Origin: Lysobacterales bacterium
GTDB taxonomy: Bacteria > Pseudomonadota > Gammaproteobacteria > Xanthomonadales > SZUA-36
Assembly (NCBI GenBank): GCA_013042835.1
Contig: JABDPJ010000226.1
Span: 1-36,701 of the forward strand
Length of the DNA stretch: 36,701 bases
Direction of reading: 5' to 3'
The notes beneath the pieces were generated by a model. That model was given only the letters and a program-made list of their open reading frames with translations. It was not told where the DNA came from and made no database searches. A program made the position numbers and the translations under genes. The number at the start of each line of letters is the position of its first letter. Position 1 is the stretch's first letter. Positions 15,969 through 23,777 of this stretch are shown one piece after another.

Positions 15969-17165
15969 CTATTCGGCGACGGGTGGCAGACCGGTTTCTG
16001 TTGCGTAAATCTGCCTCATCAGTACTCGCCATTGTTCGTACTGGGCTTCGGCAGAGCCCGTCAATTCAATAGTCTCACCCTCGATCTCGAACACCAGTGG
16101 CCGGGTTTCGGACGAAAACGAAAGGCCCAGTTCCTCGATGGATTCGCGGTGTATGACTGCTTCAGAGCGCTTGTCCACACCCGACTTGATTGCCGCGGCG
16201 CCACCCAGAACCATGACATCGCTCAGTGTATCGAGCGCGGGGTCATAACCGTCACCCGCTGCAGCGACAAAAACTGCGCCGACGATCGACGCTACGCCCA
16301 GCAGGGTCCGGTTCAACGCGGCTTTCTCGAGCGCTCTTTGTTTCTCTGATTCATCACTGCGCGCCTTGCGCCACTCGGTATAGGGCTCCCGCATCTCGCG
16401 ATGGAAGTTATCAAAATGGCCATTCAGCGTATCGATCATCATCAGGTCGCGTTCCTTGATAGCCAGCACACGGCCATACATCGGATCATTCGAACTCGGC
16501 AGGTGAACAATGTCGAATTGACCCTCTTCATTGATGTCCAGGTAGCCCGAGAATGCATCGGGAGCAATGTTCGCAGCAAAGCGCAACTCTTCTATCCTGC
16601 GAATGGCCGTAATATCCTCGGGCGTTAAAGTCCTCAAAAACCTGGCAAGATCGTTGGCGACCGTGTTGTAGAGTGGTTGAAACGCGTCCCCGAAAAGCGG
16701 ATTGGCGCGGTAGAAAGAAGCCTCGACGCCATCGCGGTACTGCCTGGTGAACCATTGTCGGCCGCTTGCATCCCGGGCTGATATTTCAAGATCCAACTGC
16801 TCACCATTGGAGGCGATAATCCCGCCCGAGACCAGCAGTTCACCGCCACCGATGTCCCGTGGCACCACGCGCACTGCGCCCCAGTAGCCGGTTTTCTCCA
16901 TGGTGGCGCGCAATTCTTCCGGCATATAACGGGCCTCTGCCTCGCGGATGTCCATGGACAGGCCATTCGCCTTTTTCTCATTTTTTGGCAAAACGCCGGG
17001 GTCGAACACTTCAATCGATACATTGAGTAAGCGGTTCTCGGGAATTTCCGCCGCAGCCTTGTCAAGCGGCACGGCTTCTTCAATATTTCGACGCGGGCCC
17101 GTGCTGCTGCAGGCGATCAACAGTGATAACGACAGGATCGTCAATAAAAGAAAAAAATGTTTCAT
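15969..17165 (-). CDS. Outer-membrane lipoprotein of the VWA/TolQ-like operon
   Basis: 398 aa. A type II signal peptide 'LSLLIAC' gives a lipidated Cys19 followed by SS, so outer-membrane targeting is expected. The mature part has a first domain with beta-rich segments ('GELLVSGGIIASNGEQLDLEISA') and a later helical part with a charged 'REMREPYTEWRKARSDESEKQR' stretch. A hydrophobic segment follows (about 287-303, 'LLGVASIVGAVFVAAAG'). The overall pattern resembles lipoproteins in trans-envelope machines, but I recognise no named family. It follows the first operon gene by 10 bp and precedes the TPR-PEGA gene by 13 bp. It would be the outer-membrane end of the complex. Confidence 0.8.
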   Translation of the reverse strand: MKHFFLLLTILSLSLLIACSSTGPRRNIEEAVPLDKAAAEIPENRLLNVSIEVFDPGVLPKNEKKANGLSMDIREAEARYMPEELRATMEKTGYWGAVRVVPRDIGGGELLVSGGIIASNGEQLDLEISARDASGRQWFTRQYRDGVEASFYRANPLFGDAFQPLYNTVANDLARFLRTLTPEDITAIRRIEELRFAANIAPDAFSGYLDINEEGQFDIVHLPSSNDPMYGRVLAIKERDLMMIDTLNGHFDNFHREMREPYTEWRKARSDESEKQRALEKAALNRTLLGVASIVGAVFVAAAGDGYDPALDTLSDVMVLGGAAAIKSGVDKRSEAVIHRESIEELGLSFSSETRPLVFEIEGETIELTGSAEAQYEQWRVLMRQIYATETGLPPVAE

Positions 17166-17175
17166 GTGAGGTTTC

Positions 17176-18036
17176 TCAGCGAGTGCCCTGTTTGTACTTT
17201 CTATACTCTTCCCAGAGTTTTGCCTTCAGCTCGGGATCGGTTTCCTTTTCAGCCGCCTCGCGCAGCTGGCGGGCCACGACATCGTCATCGCTGCCGTCGG
17301 GAATATCCGCGGGCTGATCCTGGTCGTTGCCGGTATCGCCGGAGCCACTGCTGCTGTCGGACGGCCCTCCCGCGACCGCCCCCCCGGCATTGGCGCCGGT
17401 GCGGTCGCCGGTCGCAGTTTCACCTGAATCCCGGCTTTCGCCTTGTTCTGCGCCTTCGGTACCGTCGGCGTTCTCACCGGCACCCTCTGCGCCGGCACCC
17501 CCGCTTCCATCTCCGGACTCGCCGGATCCGGCGCCTCCGCCATCACCGGAATCTGAATTGTAGTTCGGCGTGTCTGCCTTGATCCGTTCCTGTTCCCGCA
17601 AAAGTTTTTCGTCGTAATCACCCAGGCCCTTGGCCAACTTCTCGTCTAGCGCTGCCACCTGCTCCTGCAGCGTCAGCTCCGACTGGGTGGCGATGTCTGC
17701 TGATTGCGTCACCGGCGGCAGGATGACCGGACATGGCAGGTCCTCTGGAAAAGGAGAACCTGACAGCATTACTGCCTGGCAATCTTCGAATACCCGCCGC
17801 TGCAACCTGGCGACGTAGGCCGCATAGTCGGCCGCCTGCGTTCCACTGAGCCCGTAAAGCTCCCGCTGCGTGCGATAGTCATCCTCCGCTGCCTGTAAAG
17901 CTGCATAATCGAGCCTCAGCTGCTCAACTGATTCCTCGGTAGCCGTCCAGGCAATGATGACCATCAACGACGCCGGCAGGATAACCAGCGAATTAAAGAG
18001 CCGCAGCGCGCTTTTCAATTTTTGGGACATAGGCAT
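17176..18036 (-). CDS. Single-span coiled-coil protein with Gly/Asp/Ser-rich region
   Basis: 286 aa from the ATG at 18036; a start at 18030 is equally possible. One membrane helix (about 14-31) is followed by a helical coiled-coil region with two cysteines (C86, C102), then about 90 residues rich in Gly, Asp, Ser, Glu and Thr (about 160-252), then a short charged helical tail ('AEKETDPELKAKLWEEYRKYK'). The ORF track extends to 18195, but that part has no membrane or helical pattern and no ribosome site. It is the first gene of the operon; the lipoprotein gene starts 10 bp later. Probably a periplasm-spanning linker; no family recognised. Confidence 0.7.
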   Translation of the reverse strand: MPMSQKLKSALRLFNSLVILPASLMVIIAWTATEESVEQLRLDYAALQAAEDDYRTQRELYGLSGTQAADYAAYVARLQRRVFEDCQAVMLSGSPFPEDLPCPVILPPVTQSADIATQSELTLQEQVAALDEKLAKGLGDYDEKLLREQERIKADTPNYNSDSGDGGGAGSGESGDGSGGAGAEGAGENADGTEGAEQGESRDSGETATGDRTGANAGGAVAGGPSDSSSGSGDTGNDQDQPADIPDGSDDDVVARQLREAAEKETDPELKAKLWEEYRKYKQGTR

Positions 18037-18388
18037 TTTACCGGGTGAATCGCATTCTTCCATTCTGATTATAGCGCCAGTGATTTGCCCCAGTTGTGAA
18101 CAATTGCAACAACTCCCGGCATGGTCAGCAGCGGGGCAAATCCGCAAAACGGGCAGTTTAACGAAGGAATATACACGCCGCGAGTGAATTTGCACTGAAC
18201 AGCGCCGTTGGTACGCTTGTCGACAGCAATGAATTCAAGCGTTTATTGAGTTATTTGACCTACATCATACAGCTTCACCTGCGAATGTGTTTTCCTAGGT
18301 ATGGACGCTCTTAAAGTTCAGTGCTGCAAATCCGCTTCACGATAAACACCTGCAACCCACCGAGCGTGCCTTACGTGGAGATATGGAA
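18037..18388. other. Divergent region between the envelope operon and secreted-protein gene
   Basis: 352 bp without a credible gene. It should contain promoters for both sides. The only clear element is the FNR-like palindrome at 18255-18268. Confidence 0.4.
18255..18268 (+). promoter_or_regulatory. FNR/ANR-like site upstream of the small secreted protein
   Basis: TTGACCTACATCAT matches TTGAT-N4-ATCAA in eight of ten positions. At class II spacing towards the plus-strand gene the hexamer is TTTCCT (18291-18296), a weak -10. Towards the minus-strand operon the corresponding hexamer is poorer. If functional it more likely serves the plus-strand gene. Confidence 0.4.
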
Positions 18389-18730
18389 ATGAACAGAAAG
18401 TCCCTGATAGTCATGGTCGCAAGCCTGGTCCTGGCCAATGCCAGTGCTGCATTGGCTTGTGAGTACAAAGCGGGCGAAACTAAATTCGCAGATTACGCAA
18501 TCTGCAGGTACGGCGAAGATAGTGTCCAGATCGTCAAAATGCCTGAAAACTCCGTCTGGGAAAACTGTATTTACTACCTGGAGGCATTCCGGCCTCCAAA
18601 ACTGCTGGCGGTTACCAAGACCAAGAATGGCAAAGAAGTGGTCAGTATCAATAACCGGGCCCAGATCGGTAATCCATGTTACCTGACAAAGAAGTACTGT
18701 GATGCCGCGTTGGACGCTTTAGATCAGTAA
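18389..18730 (+). CDS. Small secreted Cys-rich protein, unknown function
   Basis: 113 aa. The signal peptide (about 1-23, 'LVLANASAALA') leaves a mature protein of about 90 residues with five cysteines (CEYK, ICRY, ENCIYY, NPCYL, KYC), suggesting disulfides. The start at 18389 is chosen over 18383 because GTGGAG (18375-18380) is eight bases from the former and only two from the latter. No family recognised. It stands alone between a divergent FNR-like promoter region and the GST gene. It could be a periplasmic binding or inhibitor protein; there is no evidence beyond export. Confidence 0.7.
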   Translation: MNRKSLIVMVASLVLANASAALACEYKAGETKFADYAICRYGEDSVQIVKMPENSVWENCIYYLEAFRPPKLLAVTKTKNGKEVVSINNRAQIGNPCYLTKKYCDAALDALDQ

Positions 18731-18786
18731 CAGGGCCAGCAACAGTTCACCTGCGACCCGTCCGTCCCGTTACGGGTTGAAATCAA

Positions 18787-18812
18787 GCGCACCGGTGCCG
18801 TGCCAGGTGCGC
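18787..18812 (+). terminator. Hairpin between the secreted protein and GST genes
   Basis: GCGCACC (18787-18793) and GGTGCGC (18806-18812) form a 7-bp GC-rich stem 57 bases after the stop at 18730. No T-run follows, so termination is only suggested. Confidence 0.3.
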
Positions 18813-18862
18813 CGACCGGTCACCAGCCTTAGCTGCCCTGGCTAACCAGAGCATTTACTTAA

Positions 18863-19570
18863 ATGGGAGATCAAACCTTGCTCACCCTGTACATTGCCAA
18901 CAAGAACTATTCGTCCTGGTCCTTACGCCCCTGGGTTCTGATGCAGGTACTGGGCATTCCTTTTAGCGAGAAACTGGTGCCATTGGAGGCCGGTTCCTGC
19001 TGGGACAAGTACCGCACTTTCAGCCCCAATGGCCTGGTGCCCTGCCTGCACGATGGCGCTCTAGTGGTATGGGAGTCCCTGGCGATCGTCGAGTACCTCG
19101 CCGAACGGCACGACGGCGTTTGGCCGCAAAACACTGCGGCACGCGCCTGGGCGCGCTCCGCGGCAGCTGAAATGCATGCAGGTTTTGCACCGCTGCGCAA
19201 TGAATGCGGCATGAATTGTGGTCTGCGGGTGCTGCTGAATTCAATTTCTCCCGCGCTGCAGGGCAATCTCGACCGGCTGGACGAGTTGTGGACCGCAGGG
19301 CTGGAACATTTTAACGGACCCTATCTGGCGGGTGACTCCTTCACTGCGGTCGATGCCTTTTATGCGCCCGTTGCGTTCCGCATCCAGACCTACGGCCTGC
19401 CGTTGGGTGAGGCCGCCGCCGCTTATTCCCGGCGCCTGCTGAACATGGACGCCATGCGCGAATGGTACGCGGCGGCACTGCTCGAAAAGTGGCGTGATCC
19501 CGATCACGAAAAAGATGTCAGGGTGTCCGGGGAAGTCACCGAGGACCTGCGCGCGCGCCCTCAAGACTAA
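18863..19570 (+). CDS. Glutathione S-transferase family protein
   Basis: 235 aa. The N-terminal thioredoxin-like domain begins 'LTLYIANKNYSSWSLRPWVLMQ', the pattern of a common proteobacterial GST group, with the SSWS serines near the glutathione thiol. 'GLVPCLHDG' has the cis-Pro and 'VWESLAIVEYLAER' the glutathione-binding Ser. The C-terminal helical domain follows (about 90-215). The ATG at 18863 is used here. A TTG at 18878, eight bases after GGGAG and giving MLTLYIANK, has the better ribosome site and may be the true start. Its substrate is unknown. The next gene is convergent and only 12 bp away. Confidence 0.9.
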   Translation: MGDQTLLTLYIANKNYSSWSLRPWVLMQVLGIPFSEKLVPLEAGSCWDKYRTFSPNGLVPCLHDGALVVWESLAIVEYLAERHDGVWPQNTAARAWARSAAAEMHAGFAPLRNECGMNCGLRVLLNSISPALQGNLDRLDELWTAGLEHFNGPYLAGDSFTAVDAFYAPVAFRIQTYGLPLGEAAAAYSRRLLNMDAMREWYAAALLEKWRDPDHEKDVRVSGEVTEDLRARPQD

Positions 19571-19582
19571 TTCACAAACCGC

Positions 19583-20482
19583 TCAGGCTTCCGGTTTGCG
19601 GGCCAGGATCCGCCAGCGCACCGAGCCCGACTCGTTGGGAGTGCCCGGTGCATCCTGGACGGGTTGCCCCTGGCCCGGCGGCGCAAACGTGTCCAGTTTA
19701 AAACCACTGTTTTCGAACAGGCTGCGAATCTCCTGCGCCGTGCGGATCAGGTAGGTCCAGTGAAAACGGCCGTAATCCACGGCCAATTGCCGTGCCAGTC
19801 GCGGCTCGACAGCATGGCTCTGAAACAAGGCTTCTGCCCTGCGCTGGGTGCGGTCCGCCAAAGCCTCCACCTCGGCATCCGAGTACCTGATGATCGGCTG
19901 CCGGTCTTCGGTCCTTGCCCTCTGTGCCGTTAACACGGCACCACCCGGCCGCAGGTTTAACCACCACCTGTCAACCAGCCGCTTGCGCTCGGATTCATTG
20001 AAAAAACACAGGAAAGAATGCGTGCAGATCAGGTCAAACCTCTCAGCAGGCTGGTGGAGCAGGACATTTTCCTTGATGACCTCCACGTCGATTCCAAACC
20101 GCTCTGCGTACCAGCCATTGAGACGTAGCGGGGTCCCGCACAGATCCACCACGGTGACCCGCATATCCTGCAGATATGGCCCGGCAGCGGCCGCGACCCT
20201 CGCCAACAGGGCGTAATCCGCCGCACCTGAAATCAGTATACGCCTCGTACCCGCTTCTATCAGGCGGGACAGCGCGGGCAGGAAAAAGTCGTCATCCGAG
20301 AGTATCGAGTGGAATACACCCAGGTAACGCAACATCTGCCAGGAACCGTGGTACCAGCCGCATCCCGGCTGTTCCCCGTCACCCTGGTCACATTCATGCC
20401 GGGACCACGCCAGGGCGAGCGGCGCACTGTCCTGCAGGGGTTCCCTGGCCACCATTGGTGGGGTGATTTCAGGCCCGTGCAT
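19583..20482 (-). CDS. Class I SAM-dependent methyltransferase
   Basis: 299 aa. A Rossmann-type methyltransferase: motif I-like 'RILISGAADYALLARVAAAAGP', 'MRVTVVDLCGTPL' with the acidic residue for the SAM ribose, 'FDLICTHSFLCFF' (motif IV region) and 'LRPGGAVLTAQ' (motif VI-like). The motif I glycine pattern is looser than usual. The N-terminal 'WYHGSWQMLRYLG' may shape the substrate site. The gene overlaps the end of the Mur-ligase-like gene by 14 bp, so the two are translationally coupled. I infer that it methylates the product or substrate of that ligase. The acceptor is unknown. Confidence 0.85.
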   Translation of the reverse strand: MHGPEITPPMVAREPLQDSAPLALAWSRHECDQGDGEQPGCGWYHGSWQMLRYLGVFHSILSDDDFFLPALSRLIEAGTRRILISGAADYALLARVAAAAGPYLQDMRVTVVDLCGTPLRLNGWYAERFGIDVEVIKENVLLHQPAERFDLICTHSFLCFFNESERKRLVDRWWLNLRPGGAVLTAQRARTEDRQPIIRYSDAEVEALADRTQRRAEALFQSHAVEPRLARQLAVDYGRFHWTYLIRTAQEIRSLFENSGFKLDTFAPPGQGQPVQDAPGTPNESGSVRWRILARKPEA

Positions 20483-22748
20483 CTTGCTTCAGCGCGGACT
20501 GAGTGGCCACAAAACGTTGGTGCAAAGTCTGGAATTCCTTGCGGCTGGAAGGCAGTACCACGAGGTCCGAAGCGTCCGCCATATCAAGAATTCTCTCGAT
20601 GGCCTTACCGGCATGGGGTACCACGTCGATCGCGGTTTCCGCCACTCCCGCGGCCATCAGTGCCGCCTGCAAAATCCCAGGTACCTCCTGCGGTGCCCTG
20701 CCGCGGGTGTTGGGATATGACCGGCAGACATAGTGATCGAATTTACCCGCTGCGACCCTGGCCATCTCGGCAATGGTTCCGTCAGTCCGGTCGCCGGCGC
20801 AGGCGATCAACAGCAGGCGCCGGCCCTCTACGTCCAGGCCACTGGTGAACTCCGCCAGTCGCGCCAGTCCGTCGGGGTTATGGGCAAAATCCATTACCGC
20901 GCTGTATGGCAGGTCATGGTAAAGATTCAGTCGCCCGGGGGTATGCTCGAAACCCATCCTGAAGGACTCCATGGCAGTGCACAGGTGAGTTGTGGAAACA
21001 CCGAGCAGATAACCCGCCATCATCGCCGCAAGCGCATTCTCAAGGTTGAATCGGGCGGCGCCGCCAAAGGTGCAGGGCATGGCTGAAACGGCCAGCAATA
21101 CCTGCCTCTGGCCGCCGTTGTAAAGAACCACGTGGTCCTCGCCGTCGTGCTGTTCGACCACGCAGAAAAGGTCCTGCCCGGTGCCATGTTCAGCCAGCTC
21201 ATCCCTGTTCCTGGTCGACGAATACAGGCCTGTCCTGGATGCCGTCATGAATGGAATCATCGACAGGCAATGCGGGTCATCGGCATTTAACACGGCACCG
21301 TCCTGCGCCCTTTCCAGCAGGCTGCGTTTGATTTCAACCATTTCCTCGATGGTCTCAATTTCCCCTTCTGCGAGGTGCTCCTCGGTGACATTCAGGCAGA
21401 TGGCAACATTGCAATGTTGGAAAGCAAACCCGCGTATGGCCATGCCCCGGTGGTGAGCTTCAAGTACGGCGGCATCCACCAGCTTGCTTCCCAGTACCCT
21501 GGCGTGGCCGATAAAAGCGCTCGCGTCACCATGTGAGACGGGCTTGTTATCAAGAAATATACCATCCGTGTTAACCAGCCCCGAGCGGTAGCCTGCTGAC
21601 TGCAAAATGCAGTTCAACATGTGGGTGGTCGTGGTCTTGCCATTGGTCCCTGTTACCGCAACCACCGGAATCTGAGCGCGCGCGGCGTCAGGAAAGAGGC
21701 CTTCGACGAGGTCTCCCGCGACGGCATCGAGCAACCCCGGTTCCCCGTCGCATGGACTGAGAAGTTCATATAAATCCGGGGCAATCTCGAAATCGACCAC
21801 GGCCGCGTCCGCCTGCGCCATCGGCAGGCTGATATCAGTTGCCCGCAGCGTGACGACCAGGGGTGGAAATGCCAGCTTTCTGCTGATAGTGCGTACACAT
21901 TCAATGAACTGCTCGTGAACGTTTTCGGCCAGTTGCCTGCTGCTGCCGGCAGCGTCTGCCAGGGCTGTTACCCTGCCATTGACAACCAGCAGATGGAACA
22001 GGCTGGAAGCCCCGTTTTCCCGCACCTCATCCTGGAGCAGTGGAAACCCCGTTTCCCTGATGAATGCGGCACGTTGATCAGCGTTTCTGAGCAGTGCTTT
22101 CAACTGATCGTCAGCCCTGTCGAGATAGAATGTTCCGTCCAGGATCCTGGTACCTGTGCCGTGGCCAAGACTGAGCAGGCCATTCCGGCGCACCCGGAAC
22201 GCGAAACTCATCTTGCCCGTCAATGGTTCGCGTTCAAGCTGCATGCAGGGAATGTTTCGTTGCCGTGCCGCCCTGATTATGGCTGCGGTTTCGAAAGGCA
22301 GAGCACGTTCCCTGGCAAATCCGCAAAACACGCGATATTGCTGAGCCGGGTTGTGCATGTTTCCCGTGAAAATTCCGACCGCTATTTTAACCGCCGCCAT
22401 GCCGACTTCGGAGTGCTCATGCTCCACGAGGGCGATGCATCGCTTCTTTTCCGAATCACAGGACACGTCAACATAGTCCACCCGGTGGCCATTCTTACGC
22501 TGTAACAAAAGCGCTGTTTGCGCCAGCAGGGAAGCGTACCATTCCATCCGCTGTTCAGGCAGGGGCAACAGTGGAAAGGCCTCCCCCTCAGCCAGGATGC
22601 CGGCGCCAAGCAGTTTCCGCCTGATATCTTCAGGCCGTCCGGGAAATCCGGAACCCGGGTCGTCGGCAAAATCCAGCCGAACTTCCACCACGCGCTTATC
22701 GGCGCGTCTGCTGGGACCAAAAAAGGGAAAAAACAGGATTCGGGGCAT
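20469..22748 (-). CDS. Cyanophycin-synthetase-like Mur ligase lacking the ATP-grasp core
   Basis: 759 aa. The C-terminal half is a Mur ligase of the CphA type: P-loop 'VVAVTGTNGKTTTT' (about 362-375), 'AAVLEAHHRGM', 'NVTEEHL', 'VLNADDPHC', then the third domain with 'DFAHNPDGL' and a terminal 'LPSSRKEFQTLHQRF'. The N-terminal half resembles CphA in 'GLLSLGHGTGTRI', 'LLVVNGRVTAL', 'DISLPMAQ' and 'FEIAPDL'. About 110 residues that normally hold the ATP-grasp nucleotide loop are missing between 'FPLLQDEV' and 'LLVVNG', and the metal-binding ExN is DFE. Only one ATP site should work. The start at 22748 has AAGG about eight bases upstream. It probably forms an amide or peptide bond on an amino-acid-like substrate; not a normal cyanophycin synthetase. 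Confidence 0.82.
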   Translation of the reverse strand: MPRILFFPFFGPSRRADKRVVEVRLDFADDPGSGFPGRPEDIRRKLLGAGILAEGEAFPLLPLPEQRMEWYASLLAQTALLLQRKNGHRVDYVDVSCDSEKKRCIALVEHEHSEVGMAAVKIAVGIFTGNMHNPAQQYRVFCGFARERALPFETAAIIRAARQRNIPCMQLEREPLTGKMSFAFRVRRNGLLSLGHGTGTRILDGTFYLDRADDQLKALLRNADQRAAFIRETGFPLLQDEVRENGASSLFHLLVVNGRVTALADAAGSSRQLAENVHEQFIECVRTISRKLAFPPLVVTLRATDISLPMAQADAAVVDFEIAPDLYELLSPCDGEPGLLDAVAGDLVEGLFPDAARAQIPVVAVTGTNGKTTTTHMLNCILQSAGYRSGLVNTDGIFLDNKPVSHGDASAFIGHARVLGSKLVDAAVLEAHHRGMAIRGFAFQHCNVAICLNVTEEHLAEGEIETIEEMVEIKRSLLERAQDGAVLNADDPHCLSMIPFMTASRTGLYSSTRNRDELAEHGTGQDLFCVVEQHDGEDHVVLYNGGQRQVLLAVSAMPCTFGGAARFNLENALAAMMAGYLLGVSTTHLCTAMESFRMGFEHTPGRLNLYHDLPYSAVMDFAHNPDGLARLAEFTSGLDVEGRRLLLIACAGDRTDGTIAEMARVAAGKFDHYVCRSYPNTRGRAPQEVPGILQAALMAAGVAETAIDVVPHAGKAIERILDMADASDLVVLPSSRKEFQTLHQRFVATQSALKQDARA

Positions 22749-22859
22749 GTCGGCTACCTTAATCAAAATCCTGCACAGTATGCAACCATGGACGACGCGG
22801 GCCGGCAGCCCGCCAGCACGGCGTCAGCAGTCGCTGACTCCGGCCATCGAAGCACCCGA

Positions 22860-23777
22860 TCAGGTGACCGCGGCGGTGACGGGACTGTCCTTCGCCGGAA
22901 ATACGGTAGCCATACCGTCCAGGTAGCGCCATTGTGCGTCGATATGGGCATTCAATGCATCGGGGTCACCCCAGATCTGCCTGAAACGGCGCTGCTGCTC
23001 GATATAAGAATCCACGGCCATATTGTCGGGCCGCTGGTTGATCCGGTAACGGCAGCCATCAAATATTTCATAGAGTGGAAACAGGCCGCTACGCACGGCG
23101 ATTTCAACCAACTCGGTGCTCTGATCAGGCTCCGATTTCCAACCGGTCGGACACGGCGACAGCATCAGCAGGAAACGAAAACCCTTGATCGATCTTGCAT
23201 ACCTGATCTTGCGCAGGAAATCCTCGCGGTGACTGATAGACAGGGTTGCGGCATAAGGTACCCTGTGGGCGGCCATAATGGCCATGATGTCCTTCTTGCG
23301 CTCACCTTTGCCCGCAGGTGTGGTGGCGGTTACAGCACCGATCGGAGTCGCACCACTGCGCTGACCGCCGGTATTGCCATAAATCTCGTTGTCGTAGCAG
23401 ATATAGATGATATCTTCATTGCGCTCCGCGGCGGCTGACAAGGTCGCCAGGCCAATATCGTAGGTGCCGCCATCTCCTGCCCAGCAGATCACGGGATTGT
23501 CTATATCATTCATCTTCGCGACCGCGCTGATACCGGTTGCGACGGCCGGCGAACTGGCAAACGTAGTGGCCGTGGTCGGGACACCGTAACCGCTGGTCGG
23601 GAATGCCCCGGCGGTGACGATTCCGCAGCATGACGGGATGACCAGCACCGGCTGTTCGTCGCCCAGCGCCTCGTCCAGCCACTGCAGGCCGATCGACATG
23701 CCACATCCGGCGCAATTGGTATTGCCCGGTCTTAACAGGTGGTTTTCATAAGGTTTAGAGGGTGTGGTCGCAGTCAT
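22860..23777 (-). CDS. 2-oxoacid:acceptor oxidoreductase, beta (TPP) subunit
   Basis: 305 aa. The catalytic thiamine-diphosphate subunit of the pyruvate/2-oxoacid:ferredoxin oxidoreductase family. 'NTNCAGCGMS' and later cysteines ('SCCG', 'PCPTGW') provide the [4Fe-4S] ligands. 'CWAGDGGTYDIGLATL' and 'YDNEIYGNTGGQRSG' form the TPP-Mg2+ motif. It overlaps the alpha-subunit gene by 4 bp (ATGA) with GGAAGG upstream. The family includes pyruvate, 2-oxobutyrate, 2-oxoisovalerate and 2-oxoglutarate enzymes; this sequence is nearest in pattern to PorB, but substrate cannot be fixed by eye. The next gene downstream is the Mur-ligase-like gene 111 bp away. Confidence 0.92.
   Translation of the reverse strand: MTATTPSKPYENHLLRPGNTNCAGCGMSIGLQWLDEALGDEQPVLVIPSCCGIVTAGAFPTSGYGVPTTATTFASSPAVATGISAVAKMNDIDNPVICWAGDGGTYDIGLATLSAAAERNEDIIYICYDNEIYGNTGGQRSGATPIGAVTATTPAGKGERKKDIMAIMAAHRVPYAATLSISHREDFLRKIRYARSIKGFRFLLMLSPCPTGWKSEPDQSTELVEIAVRSGLFPLYEIFDGCRYRINQRPDNMAVDSYIEQQRRFRQIWGDPDALNAHIDAQWRYLDGMATVFPAKDSPVTAAVT

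Noticed and set aside
18255-18260. TTGACC as a sigma-70 -35 box
   Set aside because: No acceptable -10 lies 16-18 bp downstream; the same bases are better read as half of an FNR-like palindrome.
22518-23438. 306-aa plus-strand ORF
   Set aside because: Shadow of the beta-subunit and Mur-ligase genes; it has no recognisable motif and Cys/Arg/Gln-rich composition.
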